This document shows, in pieces, positions 1 through 11,860 of a stretch of 64,000 nucleotides of DNA (position 1 is its first letter; each line of letters begins with the position of its first letter). The position numbers were made by a program, and so were the translations under genes. This DNA comes from Amphiura filiformis. Its lineage: Eukaryota > Echinodermata > Ophiuroidea > Amphilepidida > Amphiuridae. The notes below the pieces were generated by a model. It was given only the letters and a program-made list of their open reading frames with translations. It was not told the origin of the DNA and made no database searches. Where the stretch lies: assembly GCF_039555335.1 (NCBI RefSeq), contig NC_092628.1, forward strand, positions 77,812,713 through 77,876,712, in the 5' to 3' direction.

Positions 1-1264
1 TTGGGTATGATTTGAAATGACCGCCAATTATGACTGTTTGATATTTGTTACCAGTAGGTATATCACCCCAAAAATAAGCGCAGCAGAAACATGTTATTTG
101 ACGCCTTTAATTGAATCATCGTTATGAATGCTTCAAAAAACAAAAAACAGAATTGAAATCGGATAATGCAAAGTGATGTAACGTCAACTTGAAGATACCC
201 GGAAATCGGGTGAAAACCTGCCACAAATTGCTATAAATGGCAAAATGGTAATTTTTGGGATTTGTAATGCTTATTCGTTCACTTACTTGAAAAAGTAGCA
301 TTGATTTAAGTATCACAGATTAATTGCATATCTTTCTGGACTTCGTTAAAGAAAACAAGATTAAAAAATCTCTCCTCGAATAAATGTAATAAATCCACCA
401 AATATACAATTTTAGCCATTTTGACCAATCTGCAGACAAATAAAAGCTTAAAAAATGACTAAGTCCAGCTAATTAATATGCAAAAATAATGCCAACAGAG
501 AACCGTACATGATATGAGGATGCGGTTTTTTTTTCACACATAAGTACCCAAAGTTCTTTCATTTGGTAACAAAAAAAACACAAAAAGTCATTAATTATGC
601 AAATTAGCTAATTACATCTAATTATATATTTATGCCATTCTTATGTTAATTAGGCATATGTAATTTTTACTTTTTTCAATGTTTTATTTATGTTTTATTC
701 ATACAGCATGATTTTGTCAAATATGAACCTGCTGTGATGTTGAATAAAGAAACTGCAGTTAAGTGCCTAAGTGCACCGAGTTTTCAATTGGTATAGGGAA
801 GTGTTTCACTCATTGTCCAAGGAAAAAAAATACATGATAACAAACACTGGTATTTCAGACCGGTGGTACTAGGTCCTCCATTTCGAGAGACATATATTTA
901 TTGATTTATGGACGATCTAAAACAATTCATAAAACAGGTCTTAACTCTTAAACTAGGCAGTGTTTAATTTCGGCGGAGTTGATAGTGATTTAGGAAATGT
1001 TTCACCTACCATATATTAAAAAGACAAATTATTGTGATCAATGAAACATAACGAGGAAATCGTTTTTTGACATGTATGTTTTCAAAATTGGCCAACTTTG
1101 ATCCGCGCGCTTTTTGATTCACTGTTATGTATGCGTGCACAGTATGACAGAATTATTGTGCAGCCACTGTGACATACCTATTACCAGCCATGTGCAAAAA
1201 TAGACATAACATATGTAGCACTGAAATAAGGTACCTTTTGCTGAAGAAGAAGTTCAACAAAACC
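1..1264. other. Intergenic/3'-flanking DNA downstream of gene 1, no gene seen
   Basis: AT-rich DNA with only short open frames that resemble nothing I know. The first 60 bases match, inverted, the segment at about 21095-21165. The stretch near 1205-1255 matches, inverted, about 21035-21090. This is therefore at least partly one dispersed repeat family, also hinted at near 62340-62500. Confidence 0.5.
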
Positions 1265-1518
1265 ATGTGATGCGATCAAGCAAAATTAGTCGGAACTCGG
1301 AAATATTAAATTTTCAGATTCTTATAGCATAGTAAAAACATTAACAAAGCTGCATTTTGCAGAAAATCCCATTGAAATTGAACAACCAGTTCCAAAGATA
1401 TCAGCAATTAAAGACTTTGCAAAACAGCAGGAAACAAAAGGAAATATTTCCTTTGCTTGGCTATATCTCAAAATCAATATTTCCGAGTTCCGACTGATTT
1501 TACTTGATCGCCTCACAT
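1265..1518. repeat. Inverted-repeat (MITE-like) element, about 43-bp arms
   Basis: The outer 43 bases on each side are inverted copies (ATGTGA...GATCAAG...GTCGGAACTCGG) with about four mismatches, and separate about 170 bp of unrelated interior. It touches the next palindrome, so two hairpin-forming units lie back to back. There is no coding capacity, so a non-autonomous DNA element is the simplest reading. Confidence 0.7.
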
Positions 1519-1763
1519 ATGTGACCGTACAGCACGAATGAGCCGTAAATGTCCTCAATTGTATTCCGAGTTATAGTGTAAAATGGGCATGAAGGTCGTA
1601 TTCATAGGTATTTCAATTTGGTGCTACGTGTATCTCATTAAATGAGGTACACGTAGCACCAAATTGAGGTACCAATGAATACGACCTTCATGCCCATTTT
1701 ACACTGTAACTCGGAATACAATTGAGGACATTTACGGCTCATTCGTGCTGTACGGTCACATAT
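1517..1763. repeat. Near-perfect 247-bp palindrome (foldback)
   Basis: The two arms of about 123 bp meet at about 1640 with almost no loop and differ at only about five positions. Each end starts ATGTGACCGTACAGCACG. Degraded versions of the same end sequence lie at about 1798-1835 and 20900-20945, so this is a dispersed family. The high arm identity suggests a recent origin or ongoing correction between arms. Confidence 0.85.
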
Positions 1764-2309
1764 TATATTCTAAACAGGAAATAAAACAAAATTGACCGGT
1801 GGCCGACTTTACGAGCGTCTCGTGGTGGACGGTCACAAAGTACATACATTATTGTTTTGAAATATTGCATTCTTAACATTTGTTTAACATGAATGAATAA
1901 TATGCAGAGCAACTCCGGGGTGGCAAAGGAAAAGCAATAATTGCATGTATAGTAGCTGTAATAACAACAGTGACCAGGTAAAAATTACCCTCAGATATCG
2001 ACCCACCCGAGAACGTTTTTAATAGAAATGGGCAGATTTTGTTTTTGGGTGGTATTATTCGTATTAGTAGGGACAAATTACATACATTAATTTATAATAA
2101 AAATACATGTAAGAACAATATTTGATTGAAATAGTTTAAGAAAAATCTAATAATATACATTGTAAAATAACATTGCACTCTTAACATGTATAACAATAAT
2201 ACGGTATCCAGCACAAATCTGGGTAGCAAAGGAAAACCACTAATTATCTATTAAAAAGATCAACAACAACAACAACAACAACAAAAACACCAGTTAGTCC
2301 TGGTCCGAA
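1764..2309. other. Repeat-rich spacer, no gene
   Basis: Two diverged direct copies of a segment (about 1864-1945 and 2171-2245) share the order 'ttgca-t/ctcttaaca ... gcaaaggaaaa'. A (CAA)n microsatellite follows at about 2264-2286. No open frame here is convincing. Confidence 0.5.
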
Positions 2310-2905
2310 ACGGTGACAAATTACTACTATGACACTCCTTCTTGACACTTGTGTGATTGGTTTTGGCCCTCCTATCAGAGGGTGTCAAATTTGTAAATTT
2401 CAGGTGCATCACTATACGATAAATAGTGCCGACCCAGGATTGTTCTGCAGGCACGTTTATGAATGGCCTCAATTTATTTACGCTGTTTAGCTGAAATACC
2501 CGAATGCCACACCACATTAGTGTACTCAAGAATGGGCCTGACATATCCACTATACGCGACATTGACCTCTTGGGTCTTGGGTGGAAATCCAAAGCGTTTT
2601 AGGGTTCGTAGCATAAACAAACGGGAAATTTTTCAACATAGTGTCCATCTGGACATTCCATTTAAGGTTCTTCTGTTGCCATAACCTCAGTGATGTAAGA
2701 TAGTGGTTGCGGGCCCAATTCTTAAGTCACGATGCTGTGGTAATAGAAAAAGCAATCTGCAAAGCTTTCCACTTGGGATTCAATCTCTGGTGGCTGTCAC
2801 TAGTCCACTCTGACATGACTGAGAAATGATCAAGATCAGCCTGAAGTGAACTAGTTCAACCACCAGAATTCACAGGTACTGCAACCATTTTCAGCCACTG
2901 ATTAG
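2310..2905 (-). mobile_element. CR1/L2-like LINE fragment (C-terminal reverse-transcriptase region)
   Basis: Read on the minus strand, conceptual translation gives the thumb/C-terminal signature of CR1/L2-type LINEs. In order it contains 'DLDHFSVMSEW', 'NLKWNVQMDTML', 'LFMLRTLKRFGFP', 'GYVRPILEYTNVVWHSG' and 'HKRACRTILG'. The frame is interrupted by in-frame stops (for example just before 'IEAIHKRA') and at least one frame change. It is a 5'-truncated dead copy lying just 3' of gene 1 in the same orientation. The exact clade within CR1/L2 is not settled. Confidence 0.7.
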
Positions 2906-2942
2906 TTTCAAAAAATAGTTTTCCAGTACGTCCTTCATATGT

Positions 2943-5900
2943 TCACAACCACCGTTCTGTGAACAGTTTCCATGAATTGTTTAGTATCTCCATTTCATGT
3001 TCATATTCTCGCGCACTTCCTATAACAATTATTGTAAGCAGAGCGCCGGTGATAACAACAGTGGCTGTGGAAAATATTACCAACAGATATCTATCTACAA
3101 CGAGAGCCACTAACTTCCAATCGTAGCGATTCCTTCTCTCGTGCTCCATTTGGTCATCAAAAATGTTTGATGACAGCTTCTCACTTTCCGTGTCAGCAGG
3201 CTTCGTTTCGAAGTGATGAGGGCTTGCCTTGATAGCGTGCAGGCACACAAGGCGTGGTAATTTCTGCAATAATAACCAATCCACCCATCCTGGAACTGGT
3301 CTCCGGGAGATACCATTCATGTGTATCACAAGGATGGTTCCAACAACAGATGAACTCACTATTGCTATCATTGATAAAAAGAAAGAGCCTGAAGGAAAGC
3401 AAGCAATAAAAAAATATATTTTCACCTGTGTGCAAGATGAATTTCAAAAGATTCGTGAATTCTAATTCATGGTGGTAGTTTTAGCAAATGGTATGATTTA
3501 CATTTTAATTTATATGCATATTGTATTATGATCTTACGCAAAATCCCAATTTCAAATTTCAAAACGCATGACAATTGATGCGAATGCAGAGTTTACGATA
3601 ACGGGAATTTCCTTCTATTGATAACCTTCAAACATGTTGGAGTTTAGGCAGTTTAAAAATATTGTTTCATACAAAACGTTTTTAAACGTTTTCATAACCT
3701 ATATATAATCCGGCATTTAATGTTATCAAAACGTTTTTACCTAAACCAAAACCCAAAAATATTACTTGTTTAAAACGTTTTTAAAGTTGATTAAGTGAAA
3801 AGGAAGGACTAAGTTGACTACCTACCAATAATAGGTGATTCTGCACCACTTGGAGGCATATTATCAGAAATGATCTGCTGAAATACAACTAGAGCCAGTA
3901 GGTTGGTGATGCATAGTGTCACTTTTTCCCCGCTATCAGGTGGAAGGTAAAATACCATAAGTGACAGAACCGAAAGAAGAAAGACTGGGATGATCAGATA
4001 TTTGATGTAAAAACCTGGTCGCCGTTTAAATATCAGCCGGTATTGGACTTCGTAGAAAGGAAAGTCGCAACATGAAAAATACGTTGTCATTTGTTTCTTG
4101 TTAGTGGCGACCATGTCCCATACGCCGTTCTCCACGTATCTGGATCGATGAAATATGAATTATTGGAAGCATTTCAGAATGAAACGGTAATCAGTGTTTG
4201 GATTTAAAACTTGTATTTTGGTCAAACCTAGTATTAAGAAATATTGAAAACGGTCCAAATGTGCCACGATGCGGAAAGTGTTAATGTAAGGGTTTTTTTT
4301 CTCATAATAGCACGAAAAAGTCGCACTCATAGTGACGTCATTTGGATACTAGTGTCACTGGGTACTAAATAAGTCAATTAATTAACAACCATGCCGATTA
4401 AAAAATGACACAAAACGCCTCAGAATCTTTCATAATGCACTTTGTAAACTTACCTGTTTTGATTAGCATCTTTTCCGGTCTCTGGTATTAGCTCAAGTTC
4501 TTTACCAGTATATCCAAATGAACCAAACGTCATATCACACACCTGAATATCATAGGGAAACCACGTGACTCGTATAGCGCAACCACTAACGAACATAGTT
4601 GTAACAAACCACGTGAGGTGGCCTGTTGATGTAACGTATACTACTGTGTCTGACTTGAATCTTTGGAAGGACAAGTCAACGCTGAAAAAGGAAGAAAAGG
4701 CAATTGTATAGTACCTGAAGACATCAACATATTTATATGATCACATCACAGAGATTTGATTCCCTCCAACCATGGCAATTGAAGAACCATCCCAAACAGA
4801 CAGTGAGTCGCCAACAAGGACTCGTGGAATTGAGTATTGTGCCGCCATACATGGTGCCGGATATAAATGCGACAGGCCATGCATTCACAAAAATATATCT
4901 TTGATAATGATAATGAAAAGTTTTATAATGTAATATATTGTACCTCATCATCGTTAAGTTAGACATGTCCATTTGAAATACACTAGAATTAACAGCATAA
5001 TAAGGCAATTTGGGATCCACTCGTGAAAACAATATTTTGCCACATCCTCATTTGTCTATCCTGCTTTTTTGTGACATGTTATACAGACTGTATCAAAATG
5101 ATTGGTACCCATCAATTTTGATGTTTATTGAAAAGCCTACCTCTTCCACATGCAACATTCGATACTCCAGAATGTGTAGTTTATGACTTGTTATTTGAAT
5201 CTTCAAATTATTTAGATCTATTGTTTAATTTGTATGTGTCCGACTCGTCCATTATCATTAAATCTTATGCATATCAACCATTTGATACAGCTAACAGATA
5301 ACTAATTGCTACTTCAATCATTTATATTTGAGACTTACTTTTCGTAAAATGTTATATCTGGTTTCCAAACTGAGTCTGAAGGCAGATAAATATCACTGGT
5401 TCCATTGTATTCAGCGGGATCCCATGTTAGAAACTCGTCGGTCCAAACCTAATATGTGAACAGAACATATTCGTTGATAAATACAAACTACACGAGTTTA
5501 TTTAAAATAACATTTATTTATATTTTATCAAAATCCAGTGGTGTAAGAGGTTACAATATTAACATTAATGATAAACAAAAAACGTTTACTTAAAATAACG
5601 TTAATGTCTATTTTATCAAATTACAGAGGCGTAAATAAAATTTACAAAATTAAACAACATTTTCGATGCGCTGTACAGCAGATAAAAAGAGCAAAAGTAA
5701 TCAGATTTGCTAAGTTAAAATACAGCAAGATAATAATATCCTTTATCCAATGCACAAGAAATCATCATTTAAAAACATTATATACAACAATATGATTTAT
5801 AAAATACATGTACATTGTCATATTAAAAGTGTAAACATAACATTGTACAAGGCAAATAAGAGAATTAATATTATATTGCTAGTAATGAAAACAAAACAAT

Positions 5901-8302
5901 GCTAAATGCATATAATATTAACTAAATGAATTTTAATTCAGGTACGGTAGTGGCATTGCAAATGGAGGCCGGTAAGTATTACTGCATGACATGGGGCATT
6001 AATTGACTTCTCAGTAGTCCATTTGGTCAACGTGCATTCTCTAGCTATTATATTTACACATAACCCCGATTTGTATTAATTTGTACACAATTGAAAATTT
6101 TTCCAAATCTGATATTTTCACCGTCCGTACTCCATCTGTTTGATGGCGTCCTATTTTTAATTTTGGGTTTCGCGGTCAATAAACCGGTAGATCCCAAAAT
6201 CAGACTTGTCCAATAAATAAGCCCTCATTATATATATCCCGCGATACGTTGCTTCCAAATACTTTACTTGTGATAAATATGATACATTTCTATAATTACG
6301 AGTTCAACTGAAATCGTTCTTCATAATTAAGAGTCTGTGTTGACGAGCGTGATTGTTGCAGGAGGACCATATTCTGATTATCTAACAGGAGTTCAATTTT
6401 ATATTTGGTAATCCTTCATGTATGTCCGTGTCTGGCTTTGAAAATAGTATCTTAAAAATAAAAGGAAATGCGCAGCTCTGATTGCATTTTATATACTTAC
6501 AAGTTTAAACCAGGTGTCCATGACGAAATACTGATTTTTGATATCCTGCAATCAAATGAAACAGAGAATGAATTTTTAAACCACAGTCATGGCAGGACAC
6601 ATTATTAAATCAGTTTACATTATGAATTTCTTAGTTTGAAATAGCAGGTTATAATTATGTGAAATGAAAATTTGGTTCAGGAATGAAAACATATGTTTTT
6701 CCAAATCAAATCTTCGATCGTACAAAGTCCATTTTCCATTTTGTTGATCGAATAATAGTTTTCCTATAATAAGAAGCCCATGTTATAGCAGGCGTATGAT
6801 ATGACCATAAAGAATAATGCACTACACTACCACGCAACAAGTGTCGATACATGCAGCATTCTTATAATAAACCAAATATAACACACACGTTCGAAATATG
6901 GGGGATAAAAACAAGAATTTATAATTAACAGGATTATCTAGATAATGCAAAGTAATTTGTTTTCAAATGTAATCAAAGAAATACGACATTGATTCAAGAG
7001 GTAAATACGATTGTTGTTCCGTGACGTAGTTTCAATTTATCGTCTACCATTGTTTTCTTTCCTGTGCAATTCATTATGGTTAAGTAACTTTCACGTAATA
7101 CCTACCATTTCGACAAGATTGTTGAACAGTGGACGAACTGTAACCTTGGTTGTCGTAGAGGTGTCTTTCACTGGCCTGATGACCACATCTCCATAACTCG
7201 ACATCAAGTGATTTCTTAACTGCTGATGAGGTGATCCCTCACAATCTAAGAAATAAAGATTATGGAAAACACTTTCACTAAAATCCACAGTCTAATTAAA
7301 CTATAGAAGGTAAGCTTAATACGAAGATTTTCAATTGCGATTTTCTAGAAATGCGTGTTTTTCTAGATCAGTATGTGATGCGTCCGAAGATATGCAATGC
7401 AATAGTTTGTGAAATATTTGTTATGTATTACATGTCTCTGGTATGTGTGGTCTATTCAAAAATAAAATGACCATCTGCAACCACGGGGGGCACTCCAACT
7501 TTGGAGGTATACGCGTATGTAGGGCTGTTAAGACCCCCTTTTTCAGCATCGCTGTCACCCAAAGACCCCATATTTTTTATGAACACATGCTCTGTCACCC
7601 GAAGACCCCCTATTTTTCCATTTGATATGTCACCCAAAAACCCTTACAAGTTCAATTTGAACAGCAACTTTCATTTATCACTGATTTTGTTACTTATTTT
7701 GAAAAAACAATGAAATTTGAAGCCATTTATAACTAGAAATTCGATTTTCGAGGTTTTTGCGGCGCTGTTTCGGCTCCCACCCAAAGAAAAAAGGACATGT
7801 TCTCACCCCATGACCCCATATTTTTTACATTTTGCTCTCACCGAATGCCAAAAATCATGCTCTCACCCAATGACCCCATATTGTTTACATTTTGCTCTCA
7901 CCGAATGCCCCTTAGTGCGACAGTGCCAGCCCTACACCCATATCCATTTCATATTGAAGTGCCCCCCCCCCGGGTCTGTAACATAGGTGCGGGGTCAATG
8001 GGTAGAAAGCTTTCTTAAAGAAAATAGTTTTCTTCAGCTTCATGATAAAAATCAAAGTATGAAGGCTCTACCTTTGGTAGGTTACATCTGATTCAGATCC
8101 CACAAAGCTTCGATTTGTCAGTATCATCCAACTGCTTATCTGCTTATTATATTATTAACTGATTTTGGTAGGCTGGATCATACCCTTAGGGACGCACCAA
8201 TAGATATCATTGGGACCTGGGTATCTTTTAAAAAAATTTTGTCTAGCCATTAGAGAAAAAAAGATTTGGCGTGTATTATGAAAACAATTTATGAAAGGCA
8301 AT

Positions 8303-8365
<63 letters not shown>

Positions 8366-10325
8366 TAATAGTTAAATTTTCACCAAAAAAAACCAACAAA
8401 AAACAAAACAAAAACACCCAAAAACAACAACAACAACAACAACAACAACAAAAAACCCATCAAAATTGAAAAATGTCTTTTCACAATTCTTTTTAATTTA
8501 TCCCATTCAGGAAAGTCGTATCATTAACCGGGTTGGTCGTACTTTAACAAAAATGGGTTAATTAATCTGAATATAAATGACCAATTTCGTTGATTAGAAT
8601 TTTACTTCGGGTACGCATTAGACAACCAGCAAAACGGCCATTTATTTATACTTATATGGGTGTATCTAACCTAACCATATTAAACTCTGATATCTACGAA
8701 GGTGATGTTTTGAGAGGAGCATATCCACGTCTGTCTATAGCTATATATGAATATATCACATCAAAGTTTTCTTGGTTCACCTACTGTTACAGGAAAACAG
8801 TAGAATGAGGTTCATAATTCACCACTTACCTGGAATGTGAGACAAAATGAAGAAGGTCAATTTAAACATTGATGAAATATTTGTTACTCCTAGTAAGGCA
8901 TCTGGAAAAGTATATGAGCAAAAGTACTTTGTAAAAGAGTACATAATAAATCGATAAATATATATAAATAAGTAGATAGACTTTTAATATCACTACGGGT
9001 CGACCGTTGCAACGATTCTGGCACTTGCTAGTGTCGGTTATAAGCCTAATTATTCATAAGCTTAAAATTAATACAAGCTCTGATTTTGGCGAAGAGTGAA
9101 GAGTGTCAGGTTCTTCGATTGCCAACGAAGTACCTCGGAAGGACCGCTTGAATGAAAATAGAATGAAGATGCGCATTTTAGATGAAGACAACTGAAACTC
9201 ATTTGATGTCATGACAGTATCAGCAGCTGGAGAGGGAGGGTTCCCGGGACAAAAGAGCTCAACCCACCACCACCCGTCCCAAGTCGCGGACAGTGGCAGC
9301 AGACTGAGAGAACTGACAACATGATGTACGTGTAATATAAGACTGACCTTCATCAATAGTCAGGCAGAGCTGATGATCATAAAAATGGGGGACAGAATGG
9401 TCAAAAGATACAAAAACAAAAAATGCTTAGATTGTGTTAAAAACCACATCAATGTATTCGCCAGGTCATGACAATTCAGGAAAAGTATACTTTGACCTGT
9501 TGACTATCTGCGAGGTACCGTTTGTGAGGTAATAGGGAAAAAGGTCAAATATCAAATTTTTGAGACCCACAAAAAGGGTCAAAATGTAAAAAATGATGTA
9601 TTGGTGTAGTTTTAATAGCAATCTAAGCACTTTTGACATTTCCCACATGTAAACTTTGACCCCTAATTTAAATGGGTTCCATATCTTTAAGGCATATTAG
9701 TATTCTAAAATGAATCATAGTACCCCAAACAATTTACATGCAGTGGCGGCGCTCGGGAAAGGCGGGCATTTGCCCCCTCCATATTTTTCTTGCCCCCCCA
9801 GTTTTGAGGCAACCCCCCTAAATTACCGAAATTTCAATTTTTTGCGGCACTGTTCCGCAAAATTTGTCAATTTTGCTCCCCCCTGAAATTCACTTTGCCC
9901 TCCCTCGAAAAAAATTCCTGGTGCCGCCACTGTTTACATGCCTTGTTCTTTTGTCCACTCTGTCCCCTTGATTTGGTCATACCCTGTCTGACACCCGGCC
10001 ATGGTTTTCATGATAAACCGCTAAATATTTAATGTAATTTAAATTTTTCATATTTTATGCAACAATGAGCTTTGAATTATGATTTATTTCTCTTTCTTTG
10101 AAAACGAATACACACAGCCAATTGTTCACATTTCAAAGTTATTACTCTACTGTGGTAGTAATATATCGCTGAATAATATACGGGTGTCAGTACAGAGATA
10201 TATGCCATGCAATGCATTCAAAAATGATAATTGAAAAGAAAAGGTATCAAATCAACCTTAAGTAAACCAAATAATAATCCACGAAGTATGAATTTCTTAC
10301 CTTTATTGTTGAACATTGATGCCAT
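2943..10325 (-). CDS. Gene 1: nicotinic acetylcholine receptor-like subunit (alpha type), 8 exons
   Basis: Coding exons in order: 10301-10325, 8830-8901, 7106-7245, 6501-6545, 5339-5448, 4454-4681, 3826-4139 and 2943-3388. All joints are GT/AG with matching phases (1,1,0,0,2,2,1), and the predicted product is 459 aa. It begins MASMFNNK, followed by a hydrophobic leader (about residues 20-32). The ligand-binding domain has loop D 'WTDEF', loop A 'WKPDITFY', the Cys-loop C-x13-C containing 'WFPYD', loop B 'GSFGYTG' and loop C 'YFSCCDFPFY'. Then come M1 (with 'LIIP'), M2 after 'DSGEK', M3, a cytoplasmic loop of about 70 aa, M4 and a 25-aa outer tail with an NNS sequon. The vicinal cysteines mark an alpha-type subunit. 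The family forms pentameric cation channels in the plasma membrane. The key loop B Trp is Phe, so acetylcholine as ligand is not assured. A second in-frame ATG lies at codon 4, so the start could be there. Confidence 0.92.
3642..3795. repeat. AAAACGTTTTT-rich repeat in gene 1 last intron
   Basis: Four copies of an AAACGTTTTT-like motif lie within 150 bp, bounded by short inverted ends (GTTTAGGCAG and TACCTAAAC). It looks like a small non-autonomous element. No coding potential. Confidence 0.4.
5449..6500. other. Gene 1 intron 4, no recognised element
   Basis: A 1.05-kb AT-rich intron between the 45-nt and 110-nt exons. I see short low-complexity runs but no gene, repeat end or hairpin. Confidence 0.6.
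7484..7972. mobile_element. Non-autonomous element with imperfect terminal inverted repeats and CACCC/GACCCC repeats
   Basis: The left end (GGGGGGCACTCCAA ... GTAGGGCTG) and the reverse complement of the right end (GGGGGGCACTTCAA ... GTAGGGCTGG) match imperfectly over about 50 bp. The interior repeats a unit of the type 'CTCACCC-ATGACCCCATATTTT' at least five times. It lies in gene 1 intron 2. No transposase frame is present. Confidence 0.55.
8298..8450. repeat. Microsatellites (TTTA)n and (CAA)n
   Basis: About 17 tandem TTTA units at 8298-8367 are followed by about nine CAA units at 8423-8450. Both are in gene 1 intron 2. Confidence 0.95.
9741..9932. mobile_element. hAT-type MITE with 8-bp target duplication
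   Basis: The terminal inverted repeats begin CAGTGGCGGCGC on the left and end GTGCCGCCACTG on the right. An exact 8-bp duplication, TTTACATG, flanks them (9733-9740 and 9933-9940). Length is 192 bp. The 8-bp duplication and CAGTG ends fit the hAT superfamily. It is in gene 1 intron 1. Confidence 0.88.
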
Positions 10326-10365
10326 CCTTGCTTATAACACCGATATGATAGAGTATCGTATTCCG

Positions 10366-10373
10366 AATAAAAG
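10366..10373 (-). promoter_or_regulatory. Candidate TATA-like element upstream of gene 1
   Basis: On the minus strand CTTTTATT lies about 48 nt before the ATG. Genes 2 and 3 have the same octamer about 46-51 nt before their starts (28924-28931 and 50271-50278). Conservation at a fixed distance suggests a TATA-like core promoter with a short 5' UTR. This is inference only. Confidence 0.35.
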
Positions 10374-10623
10374 TATTTAATGGGCATTTAATACAATATG
10401 CCCAGTAATTCCAATTTAATAGGAAGACCTTTTATCAGTAGATCTTTTACCTGGTGTTTTAAATCATGAAGCTAAAAGCACTTTGTTTCCATTTGAACAA
10501 GTCAATCAGTGATGGATGATCAGCTCAAATAAAGAAATAAAAAAAATGCTTTTAGTCTTTCCACGCCCATGCACGATCAACTTAAATGACTAATAAACCA
10601 ATGGACGTTTAGAACTGATAGTA

Positions 10624-10939
10624 GAGGTAAAGGTAAAGGTAAAGGAGGCGAACCTGTATATAAACGGAGTGCCCATCTCTCTTTCATTGGCGATTGGGCC
10701 AGACTCCTCCATGTAATGTTGCTGTAGGGGGGGGGGGGTCGCTACACCTGCTCCACAGCGAGTCTGTTACCTTCCCAGCATTAAAGAATGTCGGTACCCA
10801 TTCATACACCTGGGTGGAGAGGTGTAATCGAGATAAAGTACCTTACTCAAGGGCACAACACGATGGCGTCGACGGGGCTCGAACCCGTAACCTTCCGATT
10901 ACGAGTTGGCGCCCGTTCCGCTCGGCCACCGTGCTCTCG
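10624..10939 (-). mobile_element. tRNA-derived SINE with deuterostome-type core
   Basis: The element reads on the minus strand. The 5' end is tRNA-like: an A box (TGGCCGAGCGG, Ser/Leu-tRNA style) and a B box (GGTTCGAGCCC). Next is a core containing 'CCCTTGAGTAAGG' and 'CACCCAGGTGTATGAATGG', and then a (TTTACC)n-like tail. It is flanked by an exact 9-bp duplication, CTGATAGTA (10615-10623 and 10940-10948), which marks a complete LINE-mobilised insertion. The core resembles the conserved SINE domain known from deuterostomes. It lies upstream of gene 1. Confidence 0.88.
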
Positions 10940-10948
10940 CTGATAGTA

Positions 10949-11375
10949 AAAAGTAATGATAAATCATAATACACAGTAGTTTTCTTTCAAGTGATATAAA
11001 CAGTTCTTAACAAAAACATTCACTAGAATGTACATTTTGAAAACAAATTTTAGAACTTTTGGCGTGACCGTGAGCCATTAGCATAATAATAGCATATGAT
11101 TAGTTTCATGCAATGCTTATGCAAGAGGCTCATCAATCTCTACGTGGATGCAGTTATTGTGAAGTAATAAAAGCAATGGACAGAACAGATTGACGAAATT
11201 AATTAAATTTGTACTCAGTTGATTGACAGAGCGAGTGTTAAGGTTAGGTTTATGTATAGGGTGAGGGTTAGAGTAAGTGTAGGTTGTTTCGGCAAAAAAA
11301 TATATTTGCCCCCTTACACATGCCAATGTTTTGGGATCCCAATTTGCAAACCTTATAATGTCTACAGTAAATAGA
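10949..11375. other. Intergenic DNA between genes 1 and 2, nothing recognised
   Basis: Contains a short purine-rich run of degenerate GGTTAGGGTT-like units (about 11235-11285). No gene or element ends seen. Confidence 0.45.
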
Positions 11376-11860
11376 TGCATTTGTAGGATTGTAGATTAAA
11401 TAATTCAAACATTTAGCTGGGCAAATCCAATAAAAAAGTAACTCACTACTTTAGCTTTCGCCATCTCGGCTGACGGCTTGATCACAAGTGTCTTGGTCCA
11501 CTGCCTTTCCCCGAAACGGCTTGTTGGCATTTTCCGGAAGTGACGTTGTTTTTGGTTTGAGCAGTGGATCGTATATGTGATCGAAAGAGACGATACCATC
11601 GTCGCGGTTGATTGCATTGGCCCCTTTTTGGGGATTAGGATAGCTTCCCTTATTATTCTTCTGGTGAATGCGTTCGAGTCCATGTCAAGTACTTTTCCCC
11701 CTTCCCATTCGATGACGTGGATATCTTGAGTGATGTGGTCAGTAATGGCTTATTTGTGTTGTTTACAGGTTGATTCTTTTCGGTTTGCTCTTGTGAATTT
11801 TCTTTCGGCTATTGTTTCAGTAAAATGTTTGAATTATTTAATCTACAATCCTACAATCCT
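11376..11860 (-). mobile_element. Penelope-like element fragment flanked by inverted repeats, broken
   Basis: The minus strand encodes the conserved C-terminal tail that follows the GIY-YIG region in Penelope-like and related reverse transcriptases ('ITDHITQDIHVIEWEGGK', then 'TRRIIREAI'). Only the 3' end of the coding region remains, and the copy is broken. About 33 bp on each side (11382-11414 and 11823-11855) are inverted copies of one another. The insertion interrupts the RTE fragment next to it. Confidence 0.6.

Noticed and set aside
4733-5032. Open frame of 99 codons within gene 1 intron 5, considered as an alternative exon
   Set aside because: No match to the receptor at the expected position, no equivalent in genes 2-4, and the 110-nt and 228-nt exons already join in phase.
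9054-9356. 100-codon minus-strand frame in gene 1 intron 1
   Set aside because: Composition is not protein-like, there is no family resemblance, and no splice partners are evident.
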